64,000 nucleotides of DNA, from contig JAGPXD010000001.1 in NCBI GenBank assembly GCA_020746995.1, positions 5,952,001 to 6,016,000 of the forward strand. The letters are read 5' to 3'. Of this stretch, positions 1 through 11,291 are shown piece after piece. Source of the stretch: Plectosphaerella cucumerina (Eukaryota > Ascomycota > Sordariomycetes > Glomerellales > Plectosphaerellaceae). The notes under the pieces are model-generated. The model was not told where the DNA came from. It saw nothing but the letters and a program-made list of their open reading frames with translations, and made no database searches. Within the stretch, counting starts at the first letter, position 1, and every line of letters begins with the position of its first letter. The position numbers and the translations under genes were made by a program.

Positions 1-2573
1 GAGAGCCACGTTTGTCGGTCGTCGGGTATCTTACGGCCAGGCCCCATCGTCCCAAGTCCAATCTCTCCATCGACGGCTCGAGGGCCAGGTCAAGGCAGCC
101 AGATGGATTTTACCGAGGCCGCTATCGATGGCGCTAACGGACTGGTCGTTGCTCGCAGGTGCTGGGACAGATTTGGACGGATGGCAAGTCGGTCAGTGCG
201 CCCTCTTGCTCGCTGTCTTGGGATTTTTCTTCGGGACGTTATCCGGATCTGGCGGTTGAGGCAGGCCTTGTGTGTCGTGTTCGGTGCAGGGGGTGCTCGA
301 GCCGTGCTTGCGGCGTGCAGGCATCTGAGTGCTCGTAGGTTTGGAGTCGCGTCCTTGGTATTCTCCGACGCATCACATTTCGTCCCAGAATAGAGTGTGC
401 GAGCGGAAGTGAGCGAAGGTCCCGCTGCGCCCAGAAGGGAGTCGATAAGGAGACGGGCGCGATGTTCCATCTGCCCATTTAGGCCAGACTGGCTGCAATT
501 GAGCAGGTTAGGTGTCGTCTCTTTGGAGGAGAGAGTAAATGACTTGCTTACGGGTTGAAGCAGCGGACCTCGAGGACTGGACGGGAGTCGAGGGCCTCGG
601 ATCGGGTTCAAGGCCATTGTTTCAACCGCGGGCGGCGACCAGGACGTCGCATGTCGCCCCTGTTCGATGGCCATGGCGAGTCTTGAGGCGGCCGGGGGCC
701 CTGGGGACAGCACAGCAGTTCTTTCATCACTCATTTACAGGTTTCTGGGTGCTGGTGGTTCCTGCCGCCCTTCTGTTCGTTCACCTGTTCTCAGTGGAGA
801 GAGTAGGAGCGACCCCGGACACCCCTGTTTCCCCACTCGCCCCGCCCTCTAGGGACAATTGCAGGGGGTCACCCCCTGTCACGGCGCCGCGCCGGACCTT
901 AGCCCCTGCCTCGACAACCTGAACCACCACCGGTCGCTCCTGACTTTGCAGACCTGGAGCTTCGTTCCTCCCTAGCTTGCATCGATAGGCCGGCCTATGG
1001 TTCGCGTGTGATCACGCCGTCCACCCGTTGTGGTGTTGCATCGACCGCCCGATACAACGTCAAGCCCCGGCGCATCTGTCTGTGCCAACGGGCACTTTGC
1101 AGGCGAGGACGAGTCGAGCGAGGGTTGAGGGTGATGGATCCCCTCCTCCGGTCCCACGATGGATGCGAGCGGCCGGCGCAAAAGAGAGGGAGACGACGCG
1201 GGCGGACGAGCGACATGGAGCGATGGTACTGTAGGCATTTAATACTAGCCATTGGCTCACGGCGCATCTTGTTTCATCCCGTCCGAACCGCCTTCCCTCC
1301 TTCCACGTCTTCGACTTCCCTCGTCCTCTCCTTCCCTTTTCCCACCCTCCCGTCCCGTCCGTCGTCCACTCCTTCATCAACTGGCTGGCCTGCTTGCCTG
1401 TCTTCCAGCTTGCTTGTCTGCTTGCTAGGTCCCTTCCATCGCATCTGTCCGCGGCATCCTTTCCTTCCCATTACTCGTGCTTTCTAGTTGTGCGCATTGG
1501 GACGGGATCTCCTTGTGCCCTGTCCTCTCATTTCAATTTCCTTCCCTTCCAAGTTTACTCCCCCCAATATCTCCTTCCCAACTCACCCGGGACTCATCAC
1601 ACCTTACCAAGTCTGGCATCCTTCAGGTCCACACGGCTATCCAGCGTCCGCTGACTGCCCGCCTGCCCTCCTGCATTGCATTGACCGCCACTCGCGCCGC
1701 ATCGCCTCTCTTCCACTCATCCAGGCTTTGCGTCTCCTCCTGGCCTTGGCCCCCTCCAGTCGCAGTCCAGAACCCGCTGGAGCCCTGCTGGTACATGACG
1801 CACCGCTGCCGGGATCTACCTTCCACCCTCCTGCAGCTGCCATCTCCGGTCCATCCCCCTCCAGTCGCAGCCGCAGCCGCAGCCGCACGCACTGCTACCT
1901 CCTACTTGTTCTCTGACTGACCGACCGACGACACGAGACGGACGACACTGTCAGGCTCCGGACCCCTTCAGTCTCTCTCGGTGGGGGGTTTGACGGTGCA
2001 CTGCACCTACAACCTGGTCGCCTCTCGGCCCTCTGGAGGCTCTTCCTGATTTCAACTCCCTCTCCCCCTTCTCTCCCGTTCACCCAATCCTGAACGACCC
2101 CTGGCAGCAACATTCTTCCACCAGGCCCCTCTCTCGCCCTTGGTAGGCCGACGACACCGCTCTGCATAATTGCACGTCTTAATGCGCCCTACTCTGGAAC
2201 TGCGGCGCATAGATCACCCTGCGGTAGACTGCTGACGGACTGACTCCGGCTCGCCCGTCTTGTCTTGTCCCTCCCCATCGCTGCCCAGCCAGTCTTGGTC
2301 ACTCGTCTGCAAGGCACGGTCCTGGCCGACTCGACTCGACTCGGCTCGGTTGCCCTTTCGGCGGCATTGTCGTCGTGCCACATCCCCCTAATCATTAATC
2401 ACTTCATGCTCCATGGCTTGGTAGCGCTGGCGTCCCGTCATATACACCTCCCCTCCCTCGCCTCCCGTCTCCCCCCTCGCGTGCCAGCAGAGCTTCCCTA
2501 GCCGCTCCTCGCATCGCGCCTCTCGCCCTAGCAGCCGCCGGTCACCGTCGTCAGCCGACGCCTCGTTGTCGAC
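1..2573. other. Upstream region without a supported gene; pyrimidine-rich leader
   Basis: No reading frame here looks like a protein; the longest ones (for example the minus-strand frame at 90-734) have random-looking composition and no recognisable domain. From about 1260 to 2570 the plus strand is strikingly rich in C and T, with runs such as CCTTCCCTCC, and holds a short GCAGCC-type repeat near 1865-1890. Pyrimidine-rich tracts of this kind are usual just upstream of, and within, 5' leaders of filamentous-fungal genes, so the tract probably belongs to the promoter and 5' UTR of the gene starting at 2574. Confidence 0.6.
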
Positions 2574-4635
2574 ATGAAAGGACTCTTCAAGTCGGGCGCC
2601 GCCGCCCCTGGAGTGCCCAACCCGCCTCGGTCGAGAACTGGCGACTCAATCCGCGGCAAGATATCTGGTCCTATCCCGATACCCGACGACGAGTTTCCCA
2701 TGCGCAACCCTGGCACCGGCATAGCGACCTCGACACCACTGCCCGAAGAAAACGACAGGCAGTGGCCGGCCGACCAGCAAGCCATGCCCGACACCAGCTC
2801 GACTTCCGGCCGCGGCAGGAACGTTGACTCGGTCATCGGACCTTCTGGCCCAGGCTCCGTCAAGGGCTCGATCCAGAGAAGCTCCCCGCAATCGCAACGG
2901 AGAACGAACCCCCCCAGTACGCTGAGGCACTCGGTCATCAGCGAGAACACCGACAGATCGGTCACCAGCAAAGACAAGCCTCAGAGGAAAAAGTCCACAC
3001 TGGGCGGCGTCTTCAGCAGGTTGTTCGGCAAGAAGAAGAAGAACGCCAGCATCTCGACCACGAGCCAGCGGGCTTCAACCTTGCAGCAGCGACCCTCGCA
3101 GCATCAGAGTGTAAGACCATATAACCACCCGAGCCCTACCCGCGCCCGTTCATGTCTGACAGTCCGCTTCACAGGACCCCTCTCCCCTGACACGAGATAC
3201 GACCAAAGAGACCGAACCTAAGCGGTCCGCCTCGTTGCCAATAACCGAGTACGACCGAGCTCTGCGCTCACACTCTGTCGGACCGAATGACATGGTCGCC
3301 ATCGAGAGCGCCAGGAACTCCATGCATGCCGACTTCAACCTCGGTACCAGGCGGAGAGCTGCGACTGCGACGAGCCACCTGTTCCGCCACCGGGACGGCG
3401 AGCTAGCTGGTCTCTCACCCAGACCTGCGAGCACCCACAATATACGCACCAGTCGGTCCTTCCACGACGACGACCCCAATGAGATTGGCAGGGCCATCAC
3501 TAGCGACATTACCGGGCACAAGCGCCGCTCCCGTAGCCTTAGCGGGCTTGAGGATGGCCCCGACCGCCGCAATACGTTCCGCCGGCGGAGTGACGAGATA
3601 CGCTATTGGAGGGAGAGCTACGATCCGGGCTACATGTCACCCATCTCGTCGGGACCTCCGGATCACGATCAGGACGACACGGGTGCCCTCTCCGTGGACA
3701 TGCCCTTGCCATCTGAGGAGGCCGAAAAGCCGCCCAAGACGCCGCTGCAACCCTTCGACTTTGGCAACATGACCCCCGTGCACCTGAAGGAGATGGCGGG
3801 TATGAAGATCACTCAGGCAGCGAGTCTGGAGACCAGAGTTGGTACTCTAGAGGAGCGTATGCGGAGGATCGAACAGCGCGTCGGGCGGCTGGGTGTTCCT
3901 AAGGACGCTCAGGTCCGTCAGGAACCACCGACTCGGCCGGCGCCGGCGGCTCCAAATCACACGGCTCGGGCCTCTTCTCATTACACAGGCTCACTACACT
4001 CCCGGGAATCGCAGCTGTCCATCGAGGAGCCTGTGCCGCTACCTCAAGCAACACAGCTTTCAGTACCTCCTGGCAAGAACCGACCAAACTCGGGATCTAC
4101 CATCAAGGACGATTCGGCAGGTGTGCCGCCCATGGGTCAACATGCCGGGGGTGGGCCGTTCACGTCCGAGCATTACACGACTCTTCTTGCGCTTCTAGAA
4201 ATGGAGAGGGCAGCGAGACTGACCCTCGAGGCGCAGGTCCGGCGGCTGACACAACGGCTGGACGCCTTGGCGCCCGCTCCTGGCGCCCAGCGGCGGTCCT
4301 CAGTGCACCTGGAGCCACCCCCGACGGCGCGATCCTTCGGGAACGTTTCGGCGTGGGACCACGACGACTCCGAGGATGAGAACCGACGCGGCGTCAAGAA
4401 CCGAGTCATGGCGGCCGAGGATTCGGGCATTGCCACGGGAAGCACGACCGGGATGGAGGACGACGACTACTCGGAGCACTTTGCGACGCCGCGAGAGGAG
4501 AACCCGTACGGATATGGCGTGGCCATCGGCGACGACCTGACCGACGATGAGGAGGAGAAGCGCAGAAAGGCGGCCAGGACGCTGTCTCTGAGCCAGCTGA
4601 CGCTGGGGCGGGCGCACCCCAAGGCGGTGATCTAA
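2574..4635 (+). CDS. Disordered coiled-coil protein of unknown function, 665 aa
   Basis: Two exons, 2574-3110 and 3175-4635, joined across a 64-bp intron (GTAAGA...CAG) that keeps the frame. I do not recognise the family. The N-terminal third is Pro/Ser/Arg-rich and disordered. Around residues 134-158 lies a strongly basic patch containing the motif RLFGKKKKN, which could bind membrane or act as a nuclear signal. Two predicted coiled coils follow, near residues 395-418 (ETRVGTLEERMRRIEQRVG) and 512-542 (LTLEAQVRRLTQRLDAL). The C-terminus is acidic and ends in a short basic stretch. There is no signal peptide or membrane segment. The start ATG directly follows a long pyrimidine-rich leader. 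The two coiled coils suggest a scaffold or oligomer, but this is inference only. Confidence 0.85.
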
Positions 4636-5123
4636 TGGCGGGGCCACGTAGGTGATTTTCACGATGATCACGTCACCTGAAGCGGTTCCACGCATATCTT
4701 TCTCTCGGCATCATCTAGCAGCAGCGTATGGCGTGGTTATTTGTTTGAGCTCTATTTTCTTGTGTCTATTATGTACGATGTATGACGGTGGGAGGTGGTG
4801 GCAGCTGGGATGACCATGCATGTCGTCGATGATGCTTGGTCGAGGCAGTGCCGCATTGCTTGTCTGAGAGTTCTACCGGAGACACGGAATAATACCAATC
4901 TCATCCGACTTCATCAACCATGTGTGTGTGGAAGCAAACTAGGGTGCGAGCACGGTAGTTGATGGATTGCATGGTATTCCAGTGCATTGTTCGTCAAGCA
5001 CGTCAGCAAGGCTCTGTTGACACAACGCTGGTGATAATGCCTATCAACATTAAATGAGAACCACGCTTCATGAATTACAACTACCTAGACAACAGAAGGA
5101 TTGGAATATGGGAAAACTTGGCC
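4636..5123. other. Intergenic, no gene seen
   Basis: Short AT-richer stretch between the stop of the coiled-coil gene and the 3' end of the decayed SAT4-type gene. It presumably holds both 3' ends. No ORF, tRNA or repeat of note was seen. Confidence 0.6.
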
Positions 5124-6502
5124 CTACTCAAACCTGGCATGCCGCTGGGACCGTGCTTGCGAAGGCTGATGGGTGTTGGAGTCGACAGTCTCGTAATCCA
5201 GGCGAACCTCGTCCGTCCTCATAATGGCCAGCTCAGTCCCCTCTTCTTTCTGCATGATGCCCTCGATGGATTCGGTGTACTCCTTCTTCGTCTGCGCCCG
5301 AGCGACGCTCTTGATTTGCGTGCCTCGGGTGAATTGGTCGTTGGTGCCGGAGGATAGGACATGGGTTCCGCTTCGATGACGGACGGAGCTGCTCAGCTTG
5401 GTCTTGGCTGCGCGCCAGGATCCCATGATGGCCGCGTCTAGAACGGGAAGGCAGGCTGTCAGGGTGCCCATCGATAAGTCCAGCGAGGTCCAGACGAGGA
5501 CGCCTGAGTACTGGTAGAACAGGTCGTTTGTGATGACTGCGACTGTCTGCTGGAGGAGGCCGCCTAAAACCGTGAGGCACCGGCGGTCCAGATGATGAAT
5601 AGTCTGATCTTCTTGCCGGTATCCATCTGGACTTTCAAGAGGATTATGATCGGTGCGGACAGAAGCATGAGCCCCTGGACGGTGTGGATGGCGCCCAGCA
5701 CCTTAGAGTTCACGGCAATGCTCAGGCAGATTGGTGGCGTCTCCAGTGATCCCGCGTACTCCTTGTCCCAGGCAGATCGTGGTGGGTCGCATAGAAGAGG
5801 TTCCAGAAGACTGAGGCGATAATGAAGGCGACAACGGTGCCGATGAAGATGTCGGCAAGGATACGCCATGGCTTGGAGGCTCGGTCGGCGATGCGTCTGA
5901 CGAAGAGGGCGATGGATATCTTGGTCAGGCCCACGGCTGGGTAGAATATGTATTTGCACACGGAAAGGTAGTATGCGAGGGTCTAGTAGTCTTCGTAGGT
6001 GTTGTCGAAGGTATGTCGCCCGCCTCCAGCCTCCACGATCATGACGATCTGGAGGATAGGATAGACAACCGAAAGGATCTGTCAGGGCGCCATGACAGTC
6101 AGCAAGCCGAATGTGGTATCAACGGGGTTGACAACGAACCGCAGCAACAACGATGACCCAGTCGTCGGCTCCGAATTGGGTGTATTTCCCCCGTGTACGC
6201 ACGAGCAGCCGGCCCACAGTCGACATGATGATGACCAGGATCATGATGACCATGTCAGCGATCATACCTGGTTGCTTCGACTCGTAGACGTAGTTCTCGG
6301 GCCTCTTGGCCGTAAAGATCATGCCAAGAGAAGGGTCCGCATCGTTCGTACCGTAGCCGCGAAACTGCAAGGTGACCGAGTCAGTGACGATGTTATCAAA
6401 ACGTCTAGGAATACTCACCCAGACCCGAACGATGTTGGTATCCCTGTCATTGTTTGGAGGAGCGCCGATCAGGGCTGAGGCCTTCTTTGCCTCGCTGACC
6501 AT
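5124..6502 (-). pseudogene. Decayed SAT4/rhodopsin-domain integral membrane protein
   Basis: On the minus strand the pieces of a fungal rhodopsin-domain (SAT4 family, Pth11-like) seven-helix protein appear in order. These include the motif GADDWVIVVAA, a VCKYIFYPAVGLTKISIALF helix, AWDKEYAG, and the late helix WTSLDLSMGTLTACLPVLDA. Two ordinary introns can be placed (6418-6365 and 6139-6079). The frame is nevertheless broken three times. There is an in-frame TAG at 5985-5983, where CAG would restore a Gln. There is a 1-nt loss near 5790, between the IASVFWNLF and CDPPRSAWDK pieces. A second 1-nt loss lies near 5574, between WTAGA and the TVLGGLLQQT piece. Conserved sequence continues on both sides of each break, so these are not introns. 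The gene is probably inactive. Sequencing error could explain the indels but less easily the nonsense codon. Confidence 0.85.
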
Positions 6503-7715
6503 GGTGATGCCGAGGCGGGAGCTCTCTGTCCTGTCAGGACTGGAGTGTCAGGAAAGGAAGCCGGAGAAGGCCGCGGCAAGACACCGGGGGAAGACCAGCG
6601 AGGGTATTCATCTTGAACACAACTCGGGGATGTCGAGTACAAGTATTTCAGGCACAACAACGAGACCCCGTGGGCCATCCCTTTTTCCCTCCCACGGTTA
6701 CCTCAACCTCGTGTAAAAACACTCGCAGGATCAACACCACGTTGTTGAAACATCCAACGGCGCCTCGGTCTCGTCCAAGGACCCGGTCTTCCAGTGGCCG
6801 AATTATCCTGGCCGGGGTTCTCTCCGGTCGCCGAGGCGAAGGCCGGGATGAACTCTCCACCGCGACAAATCGGATCATGTGCGAGGCGACCAAGTTGCCT
6901 ACTCTCCACCAAATAAGGAGGGGGCCAAGCACGGTCCTGAGTCAGTTGTCAACGGCCATGATGGTCAGGATGTGTTGTTGCAGGGCGGAAACATCCATCT
7001 CGAACCAACAGACACAATGCTGGGTCCTCACTCGTACTGAAGTCCTTCCGATACCCGCTTCAGGTTCCATTATATGGAGGCCATCTGCTCCACGATATGG
7101 TACGATGGATGCACGACAAAAGGGGCCGTCAGCGTCGCAGTGGCGTTTATGAGCTCTCTCTTCGGTGGTGCCATCCGGGACGCGGCGAAAGGAAAATTTC
7201 CATCGTCCCGAGGCTGGTTCGCCATCTTATGCAGGGAGGACTGGGTCATGCAGGTACGCCGATGAAGAAACGCAGACATCTCACGGCGCCACGTGGGCTC
7301 GCTGTTCTGGCAATAGAACCCTGGGAGTTTTGTCAGAAGGGCAAGGTCAGGATGGGGGTTGAAGATGAAGAGACAATGCCAACATCGATAGCTCAGTCGA
7401 GGTCCCCTCCTTCCATCTCCGTGTGGACCGGCCGAATCAAGCCTCGGCCGTGTTCACGGTGTTATACCCCTGGCGAGTTGGTGGGTGTTTGCGTGTTCTC
7501 CGAAATCCGTTCCCCCTCCTGGTAGTCAGCGGAGCTTCTCGTCGGGATACCGGTCCATATGAATATCTTGGTGTCGCCAGCTCAGTCAACTTGAGAGGCC
7601 TTCTCTCTTCACCCAGCCCTGTCCCTCCCGACTCTCGTTCAAGCCCTCTTCTCTTGTCGGTTCTGGTCCTTTTCTCTCTGTTGCTCACGTAGATCCGCGT
7701 CGACTCCCCGTCACA
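6503..7715. other. Intergenic, no supported gene
   Basis: About 1.2 kb between the decayed SAT4-type gene and the secreted esterase gene. Open frames such as plus 6613-7152 and minus 6648-6932 have no recognisable motif and no consistent intron structure. Part of it is presumably the esterase promoter; the last 250 bp are pyrimidine-rich. It could contain more remnants of the decayed gene, but I cannot support any. Confidence 0.55.
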
Positions 7716-8870
7716 ATGGTTTCCCCAACTGCCACTCTGCTTGCCCTCTGGGGCCTGACGGTCACAGCATCTTGCACAAGCTGCAAGGGCATCAACGCCA
7801 TCAGCGCCAAGTGCCGGTCCCAGGAAACGCCCTATGCCCGCGACGCCTTCTACGTCGGTGGCCAGGATCTCGCGGGAGCCTCGGGCACCCTGACGGTCAA
7901 CCAGATCTACGTCGAGAAGCTCCAGCCCGCCGGACAGATCGGCAGTGCCAAGCCCATCGTCTTCTTCCACGGCGGCGGCGTGTCGGCCATCACCTGGCTC
8001 AACACGCCCGACGGTCGCCCGGGCTGGGCGTCGCACTTCATCCAGCAGGGCCTCACGGTGTACCTCGTCGATGCCAACAGCGTGGGTCGCTCCAGCCCCA
8101 ACAACCCGACCACGTTCAACCTGATCCCGGGTACCGCCGCCGAGAGCCTGACCAACTACTTCACCGACCCGACCGGATACCCCCAAGCTGGGCTGCACAC
8201 GCAGTGGCCTGGCACGGGACGCGCAGGTGACCCGACGTTTGATCAGTTCAAGCAGGCGCTGATCCCTCTGACCACCAACTTTGTGGCCCAGGAGAACGCT
8301 ATGCGCGCCGCGGGTTGCGAGCTTCTCAAGCTCATCGGAGAAAAGTCATACCTCATCTCCCACTCCCTCGGGTCCCGCACGCCCGTCCTACTCTCCAACG
8401 ACTGCCCCGAGTACGTGGCGGGCAACATCAACCTCGAGGCAGCGACGAGCCCCTTCTGGGCCTACGCCTGGACGCTGGGCGGCTTCCCCAGCTCCCCCTG
8501 GGGCCTGACCAACACGCCCGTCGACTACGAGCCCGCCGTGTCCAGCCCGAGCGAGCTCAGGACCGTGTCGGTCGGCAACGAGACGCTCGCACACCGCAAC
8601 TGCATCCTGCAGGCCGAGCCGGCGCGCAAGCTGCCCAAGATCGCCAGCGTGCCCTACGTCATGGTCACGGGCGAGGCGTCGGTCCATGCGACGTACGATC
8701 ACTGTGTTGTTTATTTCCTGAGGCAGGCTGGAGGGGACCCTGAGTATATCAAGCTCGCGGACCTGGGCATCAAGGGCAACGGCCACTTCTTCCACCTGAA
8801 GCTTAATAATCTGGAGATTGCTGACGTTGTTAGCGGATGGATCAACAAGACAGACAATGCCCTCGCTTGA
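7716..8870 (+). CDS. Secreted alpha/beta-hydrolase esterase with Ser-Glu-His triad, 384 aa
   Basis: Intronless. A signal peptide is visible in residues 1-19 (hydrophobic core, TAS-C cleavage region), so the enzyme should be secreted. The alpha/beta-hydrolase fold is shown by the oxyanion-hole motif HGGG (85-88), the nucleophile elbow SHSLG with Ser217, and the catalytic His in GNGHFF (His357). The acid appears to be Glu241, 24 residues after the serine. That spacing matches the bacterial esterase 713 family (Alcaligenes), which uses Ser-Glu-His and has N-terminal disulfides; here Cys20, Cys23 and Cys33 sit just after the signal. The substrate is unknown, probably small or plant/cell-wall esters. 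Gene and neighbours do not form a cluster. The long minus-strand frame over its 5' end is a shadow. Confidence 0.92.
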   Translation: MVSPTATLLALWGLTVTASCTSCKGINAISAKCRSQETPYARDAFYVGGQDLAGASGTLTVNQIYVEKLQPAGQIGSAKPIVFFHGGGVSAITWLNTPDGRPGWASHFIQQGLTVYLVDANSVGRSSPNNPTTFNLIPGTAAESLTNYFTDPTGYPQAGLHTQWPGTGRAGDPTFDQFKQALIPLTTNFVAQENAMRAAGCELLKLIGEKSYLISHSLGSRTPVLLSNDCPEYVAGNINLEAATSPFWAYAWTLGGFPSSPWGLTNTPVDYEPAVSSPSELRTVSVGNETLAHRNCILQAEPARKLPKIASVPYVMVTGEASVHATYDHCVVYFLRQAGGDPEYIKLADLGIKGNGHFFHLKLNNLEIADVVSGWINKTDNALA

Positions 8871-9770
8871 GGTAGGGGTCCGTTGCGATACTTTAGGCGA
8901 ATATCAACACCTGGTTCACAATGGGAAGTGTGATTGCTGTGATGATTCATCGTGTGTATCATGGACTCGACGTGTCGTTCGGTCGTTGGACTTGACAGCC
9001 TGGCGAACTCAGCCTCGTCTCGTCATCCCTGTGCCCTGTTCTGCCCGGTCTGGCATGGCATGTCGTGGAAAGGAAGAGAAGCCGGGAAAGGGGGAGTTCT
9101 GCTGATAAGGAGCTTGAGTGGTTGGCAGCGGCGGTTGATGGCTGTTATCAGTGGAGCTACTGCCTTTAAAGCAGCAAGGCTTCTAAACGGATGCGGCTTC
9201 GACTGGATGTTCTGGAAGGCGGACTTGTTGTCGAAAAGTGGACCTCCCCCGCGACCTTCCTCATCGGCGCAAGTGGAGCGACCGCTGATTCGGCGACGCC
9301 ACAGCTCGGGGCTCTGGTGCAGGAAGAGGCCGCTTTTGGAGGCGCCAACCCCGAACGGCCTGGGCCGGGATGGGATTCCGGGGCCTGTCAGCAGTGCGTC
9401 CAGTGTCAGGTCGGATCCCTCCATCGCGCAGTGCGGGCGCGGCCCCGAGGGTCGATTTTCTTCCCCGTGCAATCTCACGTCGCATCCTCCCCCGTCCTCC
9501 TCCTTCTCGCGCACATCCATCGTCCCGCGCCAAAGGACACGACACTCAGTTGCCATATTCAATTTGGACATTTACTCCTTTCCTGATTATCTCCAACAGT
9601 ACGTCCTCGTCCCTGTCCCCCTCACTTGACTTCCTCGATCCCCTCTTCTGTTCCAGCTCAATCCGGGTGCTGCTGCTCCTCCTGCGATCGTTGTCGCGTT
9701 CAGCTGCAGCCTACCTGAGCTCGACATCACAGAACCAAAGACTGACCTCCACCACCCAGGTCTTCACACA
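8871..9770. other. Intergenic, promoter and leader of shr3
   Basis: No supported gene. The last 300 bp before 9771 are pyrimidine-rich, as expected for a fungal 5' leader. Open frames here overlap in several phases with random-looking composition. Confidence 0.6.
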
Positions 9771-10468
9771 ATGGCGCCTGCTAGGAAAGCTCACGGCGCG
9801 GGTTCCTTCGCGACCTTCGTCATCATCGGACGTATGTGCCCCTTTCCGACCCCCTCCCCCTCCCAACCCCTCACCTGCTGACCTCGTCCGCCCGTTTCGC
9901 AGCCGTCTGCTTCTTCCTCGGAATCCTCTTCGCCCAGTTCCCCTACGACTTCCCTCTGCTCTGGACCAAGGCCCCCATCACGTCCGAGTATCTCGACCAG
10001 GTCACCACCCACATCAACTTCATCCTCGAGTCGCCGCCCCTCGTCGGCCGCCTGCTCAACATCGTCATGGTCGTCGGCCTCGGCGGCTTCCTCATCAAGC
10101 TGTTCAACCCCACCGAGGCCAACGTGCTCTTCGACGGCGCTTCCCTCGTCCTCTACCTCATCGGCATCGGCATCTACCTGACCAACATCATGAAGGGCCT
10201 GCGCGCCGTCAAGGCCGACATCTGGAGCAAGCCTGGCTGGGACACCCCCACCGAGGGCCAAGGCATCATTCTCGGCAAGGAGGACAGCCTCAAGGTCCTG
10301 TCCGCGAGCAACACCATCCTGGCCCTTGTCCTCGCTGGCGTCCTGGTCCTCCAGGCCGGTCAGTGGTACGCCGAGAGCAAGGAGAAGGAGGAGCAGGAGA
10401 AGATTGACAAGGACTACGCGGAGAAGCTCAAGGCTGCTGCTGCCAGCCCCGCCAAGAAGAAGCAGTAA
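9771..10468 (+). CDS. shr3: ER membrane chaperone Shr3 (amino-acid permease packaging), 208 aa
   Basis: Two exons, 9771-9831 and 9903-10468; the intron begins GTATGT and ends CAG, and the split codon gives Pro. The N-terminus reads SFATFVIIG then PVCFFLGILF and FPYDFPLLW, the signature of the Shr3 family. In yeast Shr3 and S. pombe Psh3 this is an ER protein that prevents aggregation of amino-acid permeases and allows their loading into COPII vesicles. Four hydrophobic segments are visible (about residues 12-30, 69-88, 96-117 and 152-170). They are followed by a charged Lys/Glu-rich cytosolic tail ending KKKQ, which resembles a di-lysine ER-retrieval signal. The length is normal for the family. 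The long minus-strand frame at 9791-10777 is a shadow caused by low-stop GC-rich sequence. Confidence 0.93.
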
Positions 10469-10679
10469 GCTATTCATCATGGAGGAGCACTCGGGCGGCC
10501 TCTGTGATCTGTGATACAGGGGCATGGCCTGATCTGACGGCGTGCCTCTGGGCGCGCAGGAGTTTGTGGATCTACTGTGCAGCCGGATGTAGGGGGCTAC
10601 ATGGCGCGACATGAGTATGTCATGGTTGGTGTAATGAATGTATTCTCCTGTAACAAATATTCCCCTGCCGATGACCGGC

Positions 10680-10969
10680 CTATTTCGTCTTGTCCGACGT
10701 GCCATTCCCCGCTTGAAGCTTGTCGCCCTCCGCCGGTGGCTCAGGTCCAGCCGGATCACTGTTGCCCATGCCAGCATCCTGGCCCGCCGTGTGAACCGAT
10801 GATGCCGACTTCGCCACGTCGGCCTTTGTCTCTGTCGATAGAGGGGGCGGGCTGGTCTCGATCATGTCCTTGCCTTCCATGGCGCCGACTTGAGGCTGTC
10901 AGTCAACGGTTTCATTCAAGGGTAGCGGGCACACGTACTGGGGTTTCCCCTTCCGCTGTTTGTGGCCAT
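10680..10969 (-). CDS. Small disordered protein, about 79 aa (or 66 aa), unknown function
   Basis: An uninterrupted minus-strand frame from an ATG at 10880 encodes 66 hydrophilic residues rich in Ser, Thr, Pro, Lys and Glu (MEGKDMIETSPPPLST...), with no hydrophobic core. An upstream exon starting at ATG 10969 (MATNSGRGNP) can be joined using donor GTACGT at 10938 and acceptor AAG ending at 10889, giving 79 aa. The nearer CAG acceptor breaks the frame. It lies 322 bp from, and divergent to, the FIST-like gene at 11292. I do not recognise it. The coding-like composition and splice signals make a real gene more likely than not. Confidence 0.5.
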
Positions 10970-11291
10970 TGTTCGAGTAATGATCTGATTTGGCTGTATG
11001 AATATGCGCTCTTGAGATTGTTTGCTGTGCAATTGAGAATGAAGTTGGCAACTCGCTCATCGAAGTCGGGGTGCCATGGCTACTGATAAGCTCAAGCCAC
11101 TGCAGAAACGGCGACGTCACCATGTGGTGGCTGTGCCACATTTCAGCCACACTTTGAATTTCATTCCCATCAGACACTGTAATGAGACTCGACAGCAACC
11201 CCAGGTCGACGAAAACCGCATCACTTTCCGCCCTTCCAACTCACCCAATCGGCCATCAAAGGCCAAGGAGGATCACATCCCTAAAGGAGAG
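10970..11291. other. Short divergent intergenic region
   Basis: 322 bp between the starts of the small disordered protein (minus) and the FIST-like gene (plus); probably a shared bidirectional promoter. No TATA box or repeat stands out. Confidence 0.45.

Noticed and set aside
90..734. 214-aa minus-strand frame at the window start
   Set aside because: Random-looking composition and no recognisable family.
5124..7715. Repeat-induced point mutation as the cause of the SAT4-type gene decay
   Set aside because: Only one C-to-T type nonsense change is evident and two breaks are indels; GC content is not depressed as RIP would cause.
9791..10777. 328-aa minus-strand frame over shr3
   Set aside because: Shadow frame with poly-Leu and Asp/Glu-Val repeats opposite the Shr3 exon; no motif.
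10899..11198. 99-aa minus frame between the small disordered gene and the FIST-like gene
   Set aside because: It runs through the divergent promoter and the better-supported exon at 10969-10939; no motif.
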